Assembly (NCBI RefSeq): GCF_001423495.1 | Contig: NZ_LMOG01000016.1 | Location: forward strand, 274,445-310,047 | Length of the DNA: 35,603 nt | Reading direction: 5' to 3' | DNA from: Xanthomonas sp. Leaf131 | GTDB lineage: Bacteria > Pseudomonadota > Gammaproteobacteria > Xanthomonadales > Xanthomonadaceae | Part shown: positions 8,403 to 15,481 of the stretch, one piece after another | Numbering within the stretch: position 1 is the first letter of the stretch | How the letters are laid out: every line of letters begins with the position of its first letter | Notes under the pieces: model-generated | Databases searched by the model: none | The model's input: only the letters and a program-made list of their open reading frames with translations | What the model was told of the DNA's origin: nothing | Position numbers and translations under genes: made by a program

Positions 8403-9731
8403 TCAGCGCGCCAACGGAAACAGACCAAACAGCAAGCCGCCCGCCAGCATCAGCATCGAAATCAACACCGCCCACTTCAGCGTGAAGCGTTGATGGTCGG
8501 CAAAATCCACCTTGGCCAGGCCGACCAGCAGATAGGTCGAAGGCACCAACGGACTGAGCAGATGCACCGGTTGACCGGCAAGCGAGGCGCGGGCCATTTC
8601 CACCGGAGTGATGCCGTAGTGGCCGGCGGCTTCGGACAGGATCGGCAGTACGCCGAAGTAGAAGGCGTCGTTGGACATGAAGAACGTAAACGGCATGCTG
8701 ACGATCGCGGTGATCACCGCCAGATACGGACCCCAGCTGTCGGGGATCACCGCCAGAAAACTGCGCGACATCGCCTCGACCATGCCGGTGTTGGACAGGA
8801 TGCCGGTGAAGATGCCAGCGGCAAAAATCAGCGACACCACCGACAACACATTGCCGGCGTGATTGACCAGCCGGCGGCGCTGCTCGGCCAGGTTGGGGTA
8901 GTTGATCATCAGCGCCAGCGCAAAGCCGATCATGAACAGCACCGGCATCGGCAGCACGCCCACCACCAGTGCAGCCATCAGCGCCAGGGTCAGGATCAGG
9001 TTCACCCACAGCAGCTTGGGACGCTTCATGTCCTCGGTGTCTTCCACGCGCGGCAATGCATCGTTTTCTTCGGGAATGCTGTTGTCCAGCCAGTTGCCGT
9101 CGGCCGGCAGCCGCACCACGCCCAGGCGGCGACGTTCGCGCATGCCGAGCAGCCAGGCCAGCGCGATGATGCCGGCGATCGCCATCGCCATGGCCGGGAC
9201 CAGCGGCACGAACACGTCGGCCGGATCCACATGCAAGGCGGTGGCGGCACGCGCAGTGGGGCCGCCCCACGGGGTCAGATTCATCACGCCACTGGCGAGT
9301 ATGGTCACGCAGGTGAGGTTGAGCGCGTTCATGCCCAGGCGCTGGTACAGCGGCAGCATCGCCGACACGGTGATCATGTAGGTGGTGGAGCCGTCGCCGT
9401 CGAGCGAAATCAGCATCGCCAGAATCGCCGTGCCCATCACGATCTTCAGCGGGTCGCCCTTGACCAAACGCAGGATGCGGCCGACCAGCGGATCGAACAG
9501 GCCGGCATCGATCATCACCCCGAAGTAGAGGATGGCGAACATCAGCATCACGCCGGTGGGCGCGATCTTCTTGATGCCGTCGAGCATCATCTCGTTGATG
9601 CCGGTGCCGAAGCCGCCCAGCAACGCGAACACGATCGGCACCGTGATCAGAGCCACCAGCGGCGACAGCCGCTTGCTCATGATCAGGTACATGAAGGTGA
9701 TCACCATTCCGAAACCGAGCGCGGTCAGCAT
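8403..9731 (-). CDS. citH: Citrate transporter of the CitMHS family
   Basis: A 442-residue inner-membrane symporter of the CitMHS family, whose members take up citrate complexed with a divalent metal (Mg or Ca type). About twelve hydrophobic helices are visible. Family features include SLDGDGSTTYMITVSAMLPLY, the NLTPWGGPTARAATAL loop, and the C-terminal half SNDAFYFGVLPILSEAAGHYGI and HLLSPLVPSTYLLVGL. The ATG at 9731 is preceded by AAAGGA; a longer frame to 9788 has no support. It lies 241 bases behind the OprP-type porin on the same strand and opposite tctDE. In X. campestris pv. vesicatoria a citH gene is induced in tomato under TctDE control, and this matches in family and context. Confidence 0.92.
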   Translation of the reverse strand: MLTALGFGMVITFMYLIMSKRLSPLVALITVPIVFALLGGFGTGINEMMLDGIKKIAPTGVMLMFAILYFGVMIDAGLFDPLVGRILRLVKGDPLKIVMGTAILAMLISLDGDGSTTYMITVSAMLPLYQRLGMNALNLTCVTILASGVMNLTPWGGPTARAATALHVDPADVFVPLVPAMAMAIAGIIALAWLLGMRERRRLGVVRLPADGNWLDNSIPEENDALPRVEDTEDMKRPKLLWVNLILTLALMAALVVGVLPMPVLFMIGFALALMINYPNLAEQRRRLVNHAGNVLSVVSLIFAAGIFTGILSNTGMVEAMSRSFLAVIPDSWGPYLAVITAIVSMPFTFFMSNDAFYFGVLPILSEAAGHYGITPVEMARASLAGQPVHLLSPLVPSTYLLVGLAKVDFADHQRFTLKWAVLISMLMLAGGLLFGLFPLAR

Positions 9732-9972
9732 GCGGGCAAATCCTTTGAGGCGTGCAACAGGGAGAGGGTGGAGCGCGCCGCTGCGCATGACGTGCAGCGG
9801 CGATGACGTGGGTGCGGATCGTGCGCGGTGGCTGACCGAATACTGGCGCCTAGAACCGGCAGTTGGCCTTGATGCGCCGGATCAGCAGCGAGGACAGCTG
9901 CGCCACGCTTGCGCTGCGCAGCGCGCACGGTGCTTTCAATTGCCTTGAATCCTGATGCGCGCATGCAATGCA

Positions 9973-11166
9973 TCAGAAGTCGTACTGAAAACGGCCGGTC
10001 ACCGCCAGCGTGTGGTCGACCACCGCATCGACCATGCGGTCGCGGTTGCGGCTGTCGATCACGTTGAGCATCACGCGCAGGTTCGGCTTGAAATACCAGT
10101 TGCCGCCCAGCGTCCACGACTGCGTGCTGGCATCGATGAAGTTGGGTTGGCCATCCATGTGCTGGTCGCCGCGCATGTAGTCGTAGCGCAAGGCCAGCTC
10201 GAACGCGCCGGACGGGCGATTGGGCGTCTTGATGCGGCTGAAACGCCCGGTCTTGCGGTCGTAGCCGCGCGACTCGCCGGTGACGAACCAGCTGACCAAG
10301 CCGTAGCTGGCCAACACCTTGGCATGTTGTCCGCCGTCGTCGAGCAGGCCGCCGCTGAATTCGCTTTGCCACGACCACGGGCCCAGCACTTCGGCGTATT
10401 CCAGCGACCATTTGTCGAAGTCGGTATCGCGGCCATCGGCAAAGCGCGCCAGCGTGATGCGGCTGTTGTTGGCCAGATCGTTTTCCGGACGCGGGCGTAT
10501 CAGCAACGGCGCCGCACCGCCGCTGCCCGGATGCGAATAGCGCTCGTGCGCCAGCGACACGCCCAGGTGGCGCAGCCGTGCCTCGCCCATCTCCGGTGCG
10601 AAGGTCAGCCGCGTGCCGAGCGCACCGCCCTTGGTGGACGAATTGTCGATACTTTCCAGGCTGTAGGCCGCCGTGGACCAGGTGGCATCCGGGCGACTGG
10701 CCTGCCAGGAAATCGCCTTGCGATAGATCGGCGCCAGCGTGGTGGAGGCATAGCCGCGTTCCAGGAACGGGCCGTAGTTGGAACCGGTGCGATCGTCCAG
10801 CGAAAAGTACTGCTTGAACTGACCCACGGTCAGCGTGCCGGCAGAGAACTTCTTGGCGATATAGACATCGCGCGCCAGGATGCCGCGGCTGCCGGATTCG
10901 TATTGCAGGCCGGCAAACTCCGCCTCGGCCTTGTAGTTGAAACCGTAGAACTTGCCCGCCACATCCAGCCATACGCGACGGAACTGGGTGTCGTTGCGCT
11001 CGGGGGTGCCGCGTTCGTCGTTGTCGAACATGGTGAAGTCCCAGTGCACACGCCCACCCACCTCGGCGGTGACCGGGCCGTCGCCATCGGCCGCGCGGGC
11101 AGCCGGTGCCAGGCAGATCGCGGCGCAGGCGGTGAAGACGCGCAGACGCAAGGTGTCGTTGCTCAC
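9973..11166 (-). CDS. OprO/OprP-family outer-membrane porin
   Basis: A trimeric anion-channel type porin, about 397 residues, with a signal peptide ending APAARA and a beta-barrel ending FQYDF. Family signs are the VHWDFTMFDND region, VGQFKQYFSLDDRTGSNYG (as in OprP/OprO), ELALRYDYMRGD and the C-terminal NWYFKPNLRVMLNVIDSRNRDRMVD. Although named phosphate-selective, members serve many anions. Its place upstream of citH and divergent from tctD suggests citrate or another tricarboxylate. The GTG at 11166 was chosen because GGGAGG sits just upstream (spacing only about 4). The in-frame ATG at 11184 lacks a ribosome-binding site but would keep the signal peptide; the true start is uncertain. Confidence 0.85.
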   Translation of the reverse strand: MSNDTLRLRVFTACAAICLAPAARAADGDGPVTAEVGGRVHWDFTMFDNDERGTPERNDTQFRRVWLDVAGKFYGFNYKAEAEFAGLQYESGSRGILARDVYIAKKFSAGTLTVGQFKQYFSLDDRTGSNYGPFLERGYASTTLAPIYRKAISWQASRPDATWSTAAYSLESIDNSSTKGGALGTRLTFAPEMGEARLRHLGVSLAHERYSHPGSGGAAPLLIRPRPENDLANNSRITLARFADGRDTDFDKWSLEYAEVLGPWSWQSEFSGGLLDDGGQHAKVLASYGLVSWFVTGESRGYDRKTGRFSRIKTPNRPSGAFELALRYDYMRGDQHMDGQPNFIDASTQSWTLGGNWYFKPNLRVMLNVIDSRNRDRMVDAVVDHTLAVTGRFQYDF

Positions 11167-11279
11167 AGACCCTCCCAGGTACATGTGTGAATCACGTTCA
11201 GCGATGCACCGCACAAGCACACTGCGGCGCGTTGGCAGCAGCCTAGTCCGGCGAAGCTGTCATGGACCTGTCAGGGCGC

Positions 11280-11400
11280 GGGAATGGGGAATGGGGAATG
11301 GGGAATCGCAAAAGCAGAAGAGCTTTTGTCCGCGAGGGCTGTTACCTTCCGGCCGCGGCCAACCGCTGTTCCGATTCCCCATTCCCCATTCTCGATTCCC
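11280..11400. repeat. Heptad inverted repeat directly before tctD
   Basis: The left arm (11280-11308) is three GGGAATG units plus GGGAATC. The right arm (11372-11400) is its inverted copy, matching at 27 of 29 positions. Inside lies a perfect 7-base hairpin (CAAAAGC 11309-11315, GCTTTTG 11322-11328). The spacer is unrelated to that of the copy at 8257-8394, so only the arms are conserved. The right arm ends 6 bases before the tctD ATG. Confidence 0.8.
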
Positions 11401-11406
11401 CGCCCA

Positions 11407-12108
11407 ATGCGCCTGCTGCTAGTCGAAGACAACGCCGACCTCGCCGATGCCATCGTGCGGCGCATGCGCCGTAGCGGGCATGCGGTGGACTGGCAGTCCG
11501 ATGGTCTGGCGGCGGCGAGTGTGTTGCGCTATCAGAGCTTCGATCTGGTGGTGCTGGATATCGGCCTGCCAAAGCTGGATGGCTTGCGGGTGCTGGCCGG
11601 CATGCGCGAGCGTGGCGATACCACGCCGGTGCTGATGCTCACCGCGCGCGATGGCATCGAAGACCGTGTGCAGGCGCTGGACGTCGGGGCGGACGATTAT
11701 CTGGGCAAGCCGTTCGACTTCCGCGAGTTCGAGGCGCGGTGCCGCGTGCTGCTGCGGCGCAATCGCGGCCAGGCCAGCGAGGTGGTGCAGATCGGCGGTT
11801 TCGTGTTCGACAACGCCGCGCACACGCTACTGCTGGACGGCGTGCCGATCGAGTTGCCCAATCGCGAATACCGGCTGTTCGAAATCCTGATCGGGCGGCT
11901 AGGGCAGGTGGTGGGCAAGGACGAGATCGGCAACGGCTTGTTCGGTTTCGACGACGATGCCGGGCCCAATGCGATCGAGCTGTATGTCGGCCGCCTGCGT
12001 CGCAAGCTGGCGGCGGCGCCGTTGCGCATCGTCACCGTGCGTGGCGCCGGCTACAAACTCGAAGAAGCCGACCCGCATGCGCCGGTGGAGCCGGGCGTCG
12101 ATGGCTGA
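11407..12108 (+). CDS. tctD: OmpR-family response regulator TctD
   Basis: 233 residues. The receiver domain (1-115) has the acidic pair Glu7-Asp8, phospho-acceptor Asp51 (VVLDIGLP), Thr79 (LMLTA) and Lys101 (DDYLGKPF). The winged-helix DNA-binding domain (about 125-222) includes LPNREYRLFEIL and VRGAGYKLEE. It matches TctD, which activates tricarboxylate uptake genes, and should control the divergent porin/citH genes. The ATG at 11407 begins right at the receiver domain. The bases before it are the pyrimidine-rich arm of the inverted repeat, so no Shine-Dalgarno is present. The stop overlaps the tctE start by 8 bases. Confidence 0.92.
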   Translation: MRLLLVEDNADLADAIVRRMRRSGHAVDWQSDGLAAASVLRYQSFDLVVLDIGLPKLDGLRVLAGMRERGDTTPVLMLTARDGIEDRVQALDVGADDYLGKPFDFREFEARCRVLLRRNRGQASEVVQIGGFVFDNAAHTLLLDGVPIELPNREYRLFEILIGRLGQVVGKDEIGNGLFGFDDDAGPNAIELYVGRLRRKLAAAPLRIVTVRGAGYKLEEADPHAPVEPGVDG

Positions 12109-13486
12109 GCCGCTGCTGGTGGCACCGTCGATCCGGCGCACCTTGCTGCTGTATCTGGGCAGCCTGTCGTTGCTCGGCGCGGTGGTGCTGTTCTTTGCCG
12201 CGCGCGATTACGGCGAACGGGCGGCCAATCGTTCCTACGACCATCTGCTGGTGTCCTCGGCACTGTCCATCATCGACAGCGTGGCACTGGTTGGCGGCGA
12301 TTGGCAGGTGGATCTGCCGTATGCCTCGCTGGATCTGCTTGGCATGGCGCCCGAAGACCGCGTGTTCTATCGCGTGTTCGATGCGCAAGGCCGCACCATC
12401 ACCGGCGAAGAAAATTTGCCGGTTCCGCCATGGCCGCCCAGCGACGAGCGCCCATCGTTGTTCGACGCCGACTACAGCGGCGAGCCGGTGCGCTTTGCGG
12501 TAGTGATGCATCGGGTGGCATCGGCCTCCGGACAGGGCGAGGTGCGCGTGCAGGTGGGCCAGACCCGGCGCGCGCGCGATACGGTGGCACGCGATGTGGT
12601 GCTCAATGCGCTGGTGGCGATCGGGGTATTGTCGCTGCTCGCCCTGGGCCTGGTGTGGCTGGGTGTGTATCGCGCCCTGCGCCCGTTGCAGCGCATCGAG
12701 CGCGATCTGTCGCGGCGCGAGCCCTCCGATCTGAAACCGTTGAGCGTGCCGGCGCCGCAGGAAATGCAGTTGATGGTGACTGCGCTCAATCGCTTCATGG
12801 CGCGGTTGTCGTCCAGCAACGAAACCTTGCGCGCGTTCATGGCCGAAGCCGCGCACCAGATGCGCACGCCCTTGGCCGCTTTGCGCGCGCAGGCGCAGCT
12901 GGCGATGGACGACGACGACCCGCGCGAGATGCAACGCAGCCTGGTGGCGATCGAGCGCAATGCCAGCCATATGAGCCGGCTGCTCAATCAATTGCTCAGC
13001 GATGCCAGCGTGATCCATCGCGCCAATCTGCAGCGCTTTGCCACCGTGGATCTGGCCGAGGTCCTGCATCAGGCCTTGCACGAAGCGCTGCCGCGTCACG
13101 AAGGCGCACCGCGCGTGCACCTGGCGATCGACCCGCAACCGGCGCTGCTGCGTGGCGATGCGCTGCTGCTGCGCGAGGCGCTCAAGAACCTGATCGACAA
13201 CGCCTGCAAATACGGCGCCGGCGCACCGTTGCAGGTGGCGCTCACCAGCGACGGCAGCCAGCACGTGCTGACCATCGCCGATCACGGCCCCGGCATTCCG
13301 GCCGCCGAAGCCGAGCGCGTGTTCGAGCGTTTCGTGCGCGGGCCCGATGCACCGGCCGGCGGCGCGGGGCTGGGGCTGGCGATCGTCAAACGCGTGGTGG
13401 AAGCGCATGGCGGGCGCATCGATCTGAGCAACCGCGTTGGCGGCGGGCTGATCGCCTCGCTGCATTTTCCTGGAGGGGCGCGGTGA
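12101..13486 (+). CDS. tctE: Sensor histidine kinase TctE
   Basis: 461 residues. Membrane helices lie near residues 13-33 and 167-190 and enclose a periplasmic sensor of about 130 residues of the 2CSK_N type found in TctE. A HAMP-like linker (RALRPLQRIERDLSRREPSDLKP) follows, then the dimerisation domain with phospho-acceptor His252 (AAHQMRTPLAAL). The ATPase domain carries N-box NLIDNACKYG, G1 DHGPGIP and G2 GAGLGLAIVKR. It should phosphorylate TctD in response to citrate. Its ATG overlaps the end of tctD by 8 bases and its TGA overlaps the next ATG by one base, so the three genes are translationally coupled. Confidence 0.92.
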   Translation: MAEPLLVAPSIRRTLLLYLGSLSLLGAVVLFFAARDYGERAANRSYDHLLVSSALSIIDSVALVGGDWQVDLPYASLDLLGMAPEDRVFYRVFDAQGRTITGEENLPVPPWPPSDERPSLFDADYSGEPVRFAVVMHRVASASGQGEVRVQVGQTRRARDTVARDVVLNALVAIGVLSLLALGLVWLGVYRALRPLQRIERDLSRREPSDLKPLSVPAPQEMQLMVTALNRFMARLSSSNETLRAFMAEAAHQMRTPLAALRAQAQLAMDDDDPREMQRSLVAIERNASHMSRLLNQLLSDASVIHRANLQRFATVDLAEVLHQALHEALPRHEGAPRVHLAIDPQPALLRGDALLLREALKNLIDNACKYGAGAPLQVALTSDGSQHVLTIADHGPGIPAAEAERVFERFVRGPDAPAGGAGLGLAIVKRVVEAHGGRIDLSNRVGGGLIASLHFPGGAR

Positions 13487-14535
13487 TGCGCATGCTGTGG
13501 TTGTTGGTGGTGTTGCTGGCGCCGGGCATTGCGCGCGCGGCGCCCGGCGATGTGCGCGTATTTCCCGCGCAGGGGCCGATGCAGGCGCAATTGCGCGTGC
13601 AGGGTTCCACCGATCTGGAAGTGTTCGGCGCGGTCATCCAGGACTATCAGCGCCTGCATCCGGGCACCCAGGTGATCTACGAAGATGTGATCGCCTGGGA
13701 CATCTACGAGCGCTATCTGCATCCGGGCAAGGCCACGCCTGCTGCCGACATGCTGATCAGCGCCAGCATGGATCTGCAGACCAAACTGGTGAACGACGGT
13801 CATGCGCTGGCGCATCGCTCCGCGCAGACCGAAGCGCTGCCGGCATGGGCGCAGTGGCGCCACGAAGTGTTCGGCATCAGCTACGAGCCAGTGGCCATCG
13901 TCTACAACACGCGCAAGCTGGATGCCGCACGCGTGCCGCGCACACGTCGCCAATTGCTGGCGTTGTTGCGCGCGCCCGATGCACCGCTGCGCGGCCGGGT
14001 GGGCACCTACGATGTCGAGCGCAGCGGCGTGGGCTATCTGTTCGCCACCCAGGACGGGCAGGTCGGCAGTATCGCCGGCGCATTGCTGGCCGCGTTGGGC
14101 GCCAACCAGGTCAGGCTGGAAGAACGCACCGGCACCTTGCTCGACCGCGTCAGCCGTGGCGAGCTGCTGCTGGCCTACAACGTGCTCGGCTCCTACGCAC
14201 AGGCGCGCATCGATGCCGGCGCACCGCTGGGCATCGTGCAGCCGCAGGACTACACGCTGGTGGCGCTGCGCACCGCAGTGATCCCCAAGACCGCGCCGCA
14301 TGCGCCGGAGGCGCGCAGATTCCTCGACTACCTGCTCTCGCCACGCGGCCAGCAGGTGCTCTCGCGCGAGGCGCGGCTGATGCCGATCCTGCCGGCCGCC
14401 GGTGGCCGTGGCGGTTCGGCGCAACCGCCGTTCCGGCCGATCCCGTTGGGCCCTGGTCTGCTGGTGTATCTGGACAAACTCAAACGCCGGCAGTTTCTGG
14501 ACGCCTGGCGCGCCAGCACGCAGCCGCCGCGCTAG
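13486..14535 (+). CDS. Orphan periplasmic substrate-binding protein (type 2 PBP fold)
   Basis: 349 residues with a clear signal peptide (residues 1-18, cleavage after ARA) and no lipobox. It has the two-lobed fold of Fe3+/PgtC-like ABC binding proteins: VQGSTDLEVFGAVIQDYQR, VIYEDVIAWDIYERY, FGISYEPVAIVYNT, GRVGTYDVERSGVGYLFATQ, LAYNVLGSYAQAR, and the C-terminal PEARRFLDYLLSPRGQQVL typical of iron/thiamine-type binders. No permease or ATPase gene is near. It is coupled to tctE by a one-base stop/start overlap and followed after 40 bases by a response regulator, so a role as ligand-presenting partner of TctE is more likely than transport. The ligand cannot be read from the sequence; a carboxylate fits the surroundings. 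Confidence 0.85.
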   Translation: MRMLWLLVVLLAPGIARAAPGDVRVFPAQGPMQAQLRVQGSTDLEVFGAVIQDYQRLHPGTQVIYEDVIAWDIYERYLHPGKATPAADMLISASMDLQTKLVNDGHALAHRSAQTEALPAWAQWRHEVFGISYEPVAIVYNTRKLDAARVPRTRRQLLALLRAPDAPLRGRVGTYDVERSGVGYLFATQDGQVGSIAGALLAALGANQVRLEERTGTLLDRVSRGELLLAYNVLGSYAQARIDAGAPLGIVQPQDYTLVALRTAVIPKTAPHAPEARRFLDYLLSPRGQQVLSREARLMPILPAAGGRGGSAQPPFRPIPLGPGLLVYLDKLKRRQFLDAWRASTQPPR

Positions 14536-14575
14536 GGGCGCGGCATCGGTCGCAGCCATGTGCCAGACTTGGCGC

Positions 14576-15214
14576 ATGGCCGATCTCACCATCCTCGTCG
14601 CCGACGACCACCCGCTGTTCCGTGCCGCCGTGATCCACGTGCTGCAGCAGACCTTGCCGCAGGCCGATGTGGTGGAGGCCTCCAGCGCCGCCACGCTGAG
14701 CGCGATGCTGCGCTCGCATCCGCAAGCCGAGCTGGTGCTGCTGGACCTGGCCATGCCGGGCGCACGCGGCTTCTCGGCGCTGTTGCATGTACGTGGCGAG
14801 CACCCGGATATCCCGGTGGTGGTGATCTCCTCCAACGATCACCCACGCGTGATCCGGCGCGCGCAGCAGTTCGGCGCGGCCGGCTTCATTCCCAAATCCA
14901 CCCCGGCCGAATCGATCGGCACCGCAGTGGCCAGCGTGTTGGAGGGCGGCACCTGGTTCCCGCCGATGACCGCCGAGCGCTCCGAGGCCGACGCGCAGCT
15001 GGCCTCCAAACTCGCCCAGCTCACCCCGCAGCAATTCCGCGTCTTGCTGAGCCTGGCCGACGGCCTGCTCAACAAGCAGATCGCACACGAGCTGGGGCTG
15101 GCCGAAAACACCGTCAAGGTGCACGTCACCGCGATCCTGAAAAAGCTGGATTGCTACAGCCGCACGCAAGCGGCGGTACTGGTCAAGGCGCTGGAGCCGG
15201 AAGGCGAGGGCTGA
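14576..15214 (+). CDS. NarL/LuxR-type response regulator (AgmR/ErdR-like)
   Basis: 212 residues. The receiver domain has Asp10-Asp11 (VADDHPLFR), phospho-acceptor Asp57 (LLLDLAMPG), SS in the VVVISSND strand and Lys in FIPKSTP. The LuxR helix-turn-helix lies at the C-terminus (LTPQQFRVLLSLADGLLNKQ, then ENTVKVHVTAILKKL). It resembles AgmR/ErdR/CrbR regulators, which act on carbon metabolism genes. The ATG at 14576 was chosen at the domain edge; an ATG at 14558 is possible. It starts 40 bases after the binding-protein gene with no terminator between, so it probably belongs to the tct operon. Its kinase could be TctE or the hybrid kinase at 17806-20451. Confidence 0.88.
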   Translation: MADLTILVADDHPLFRAAVIHVLQQTLPQADVVEASSAATLSAMLRSHPQAELVLLDLAMPGARGFSALLHVRGEHPDIPVVVISSNDHPRVIRRAQQFGAAGFIPKSTPAESIGTAVASVLEGGTWFPPMTAERSEADAQLASKLAQLTPQQFRVLLSLADGLLNKQIAHELGLAENTVKVHVTAILKKLDCYSRTQAAVLVKALEPEGEG

Positions 15215-15481
15215 TCGAATCGGCCACCGTGCTGATTGTTTTCTTTCGCCGGTCGGCTACACAGCGCTAGCGCCGTGCGGCGAGTGAGCGGCCAGGCTGC
15301 TGAGTGCAGACGTGCATCCGTGCGCCTGCAGGCATGTCAACTGGAACGTTGAAATCGGAACGCTCCTGCTGAGCGCGCAGCCAGCAACGAGCGGTATCGC
15401 AGGCCATGCGGCACCGGTGCAACAGCACGCTTGCGCAGATCCATCGCGCACAAGCGTGCCGCCGACGATCCCGCGACAGCA
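15215..15481. other. Intergenic region between convergent genes
   Basis: 267 bases between the response regulator and the siderophore receptor. It holds short palindromes (GCGCTAGCGC at 15264-15273, GCCTGCAGGC at 15334-15343) but no convincing terminator, promoter or small gene. Confidence 0.5.

Noticed and set aside
8490..9806. A His/Gln-rich 438-residue open frame opposite citH
   Set aside because: The His/Gln-rich, DHRH-type sequence is what the reverse of membrane-helix codons gives. It is not a metal-binding protein.
13486..14535. Reading the binding protein as part of a local ABC transporter
   Set aside because: No permease or ATPase gene lies in the window near it, and it is coupled to the kinase gene instead.
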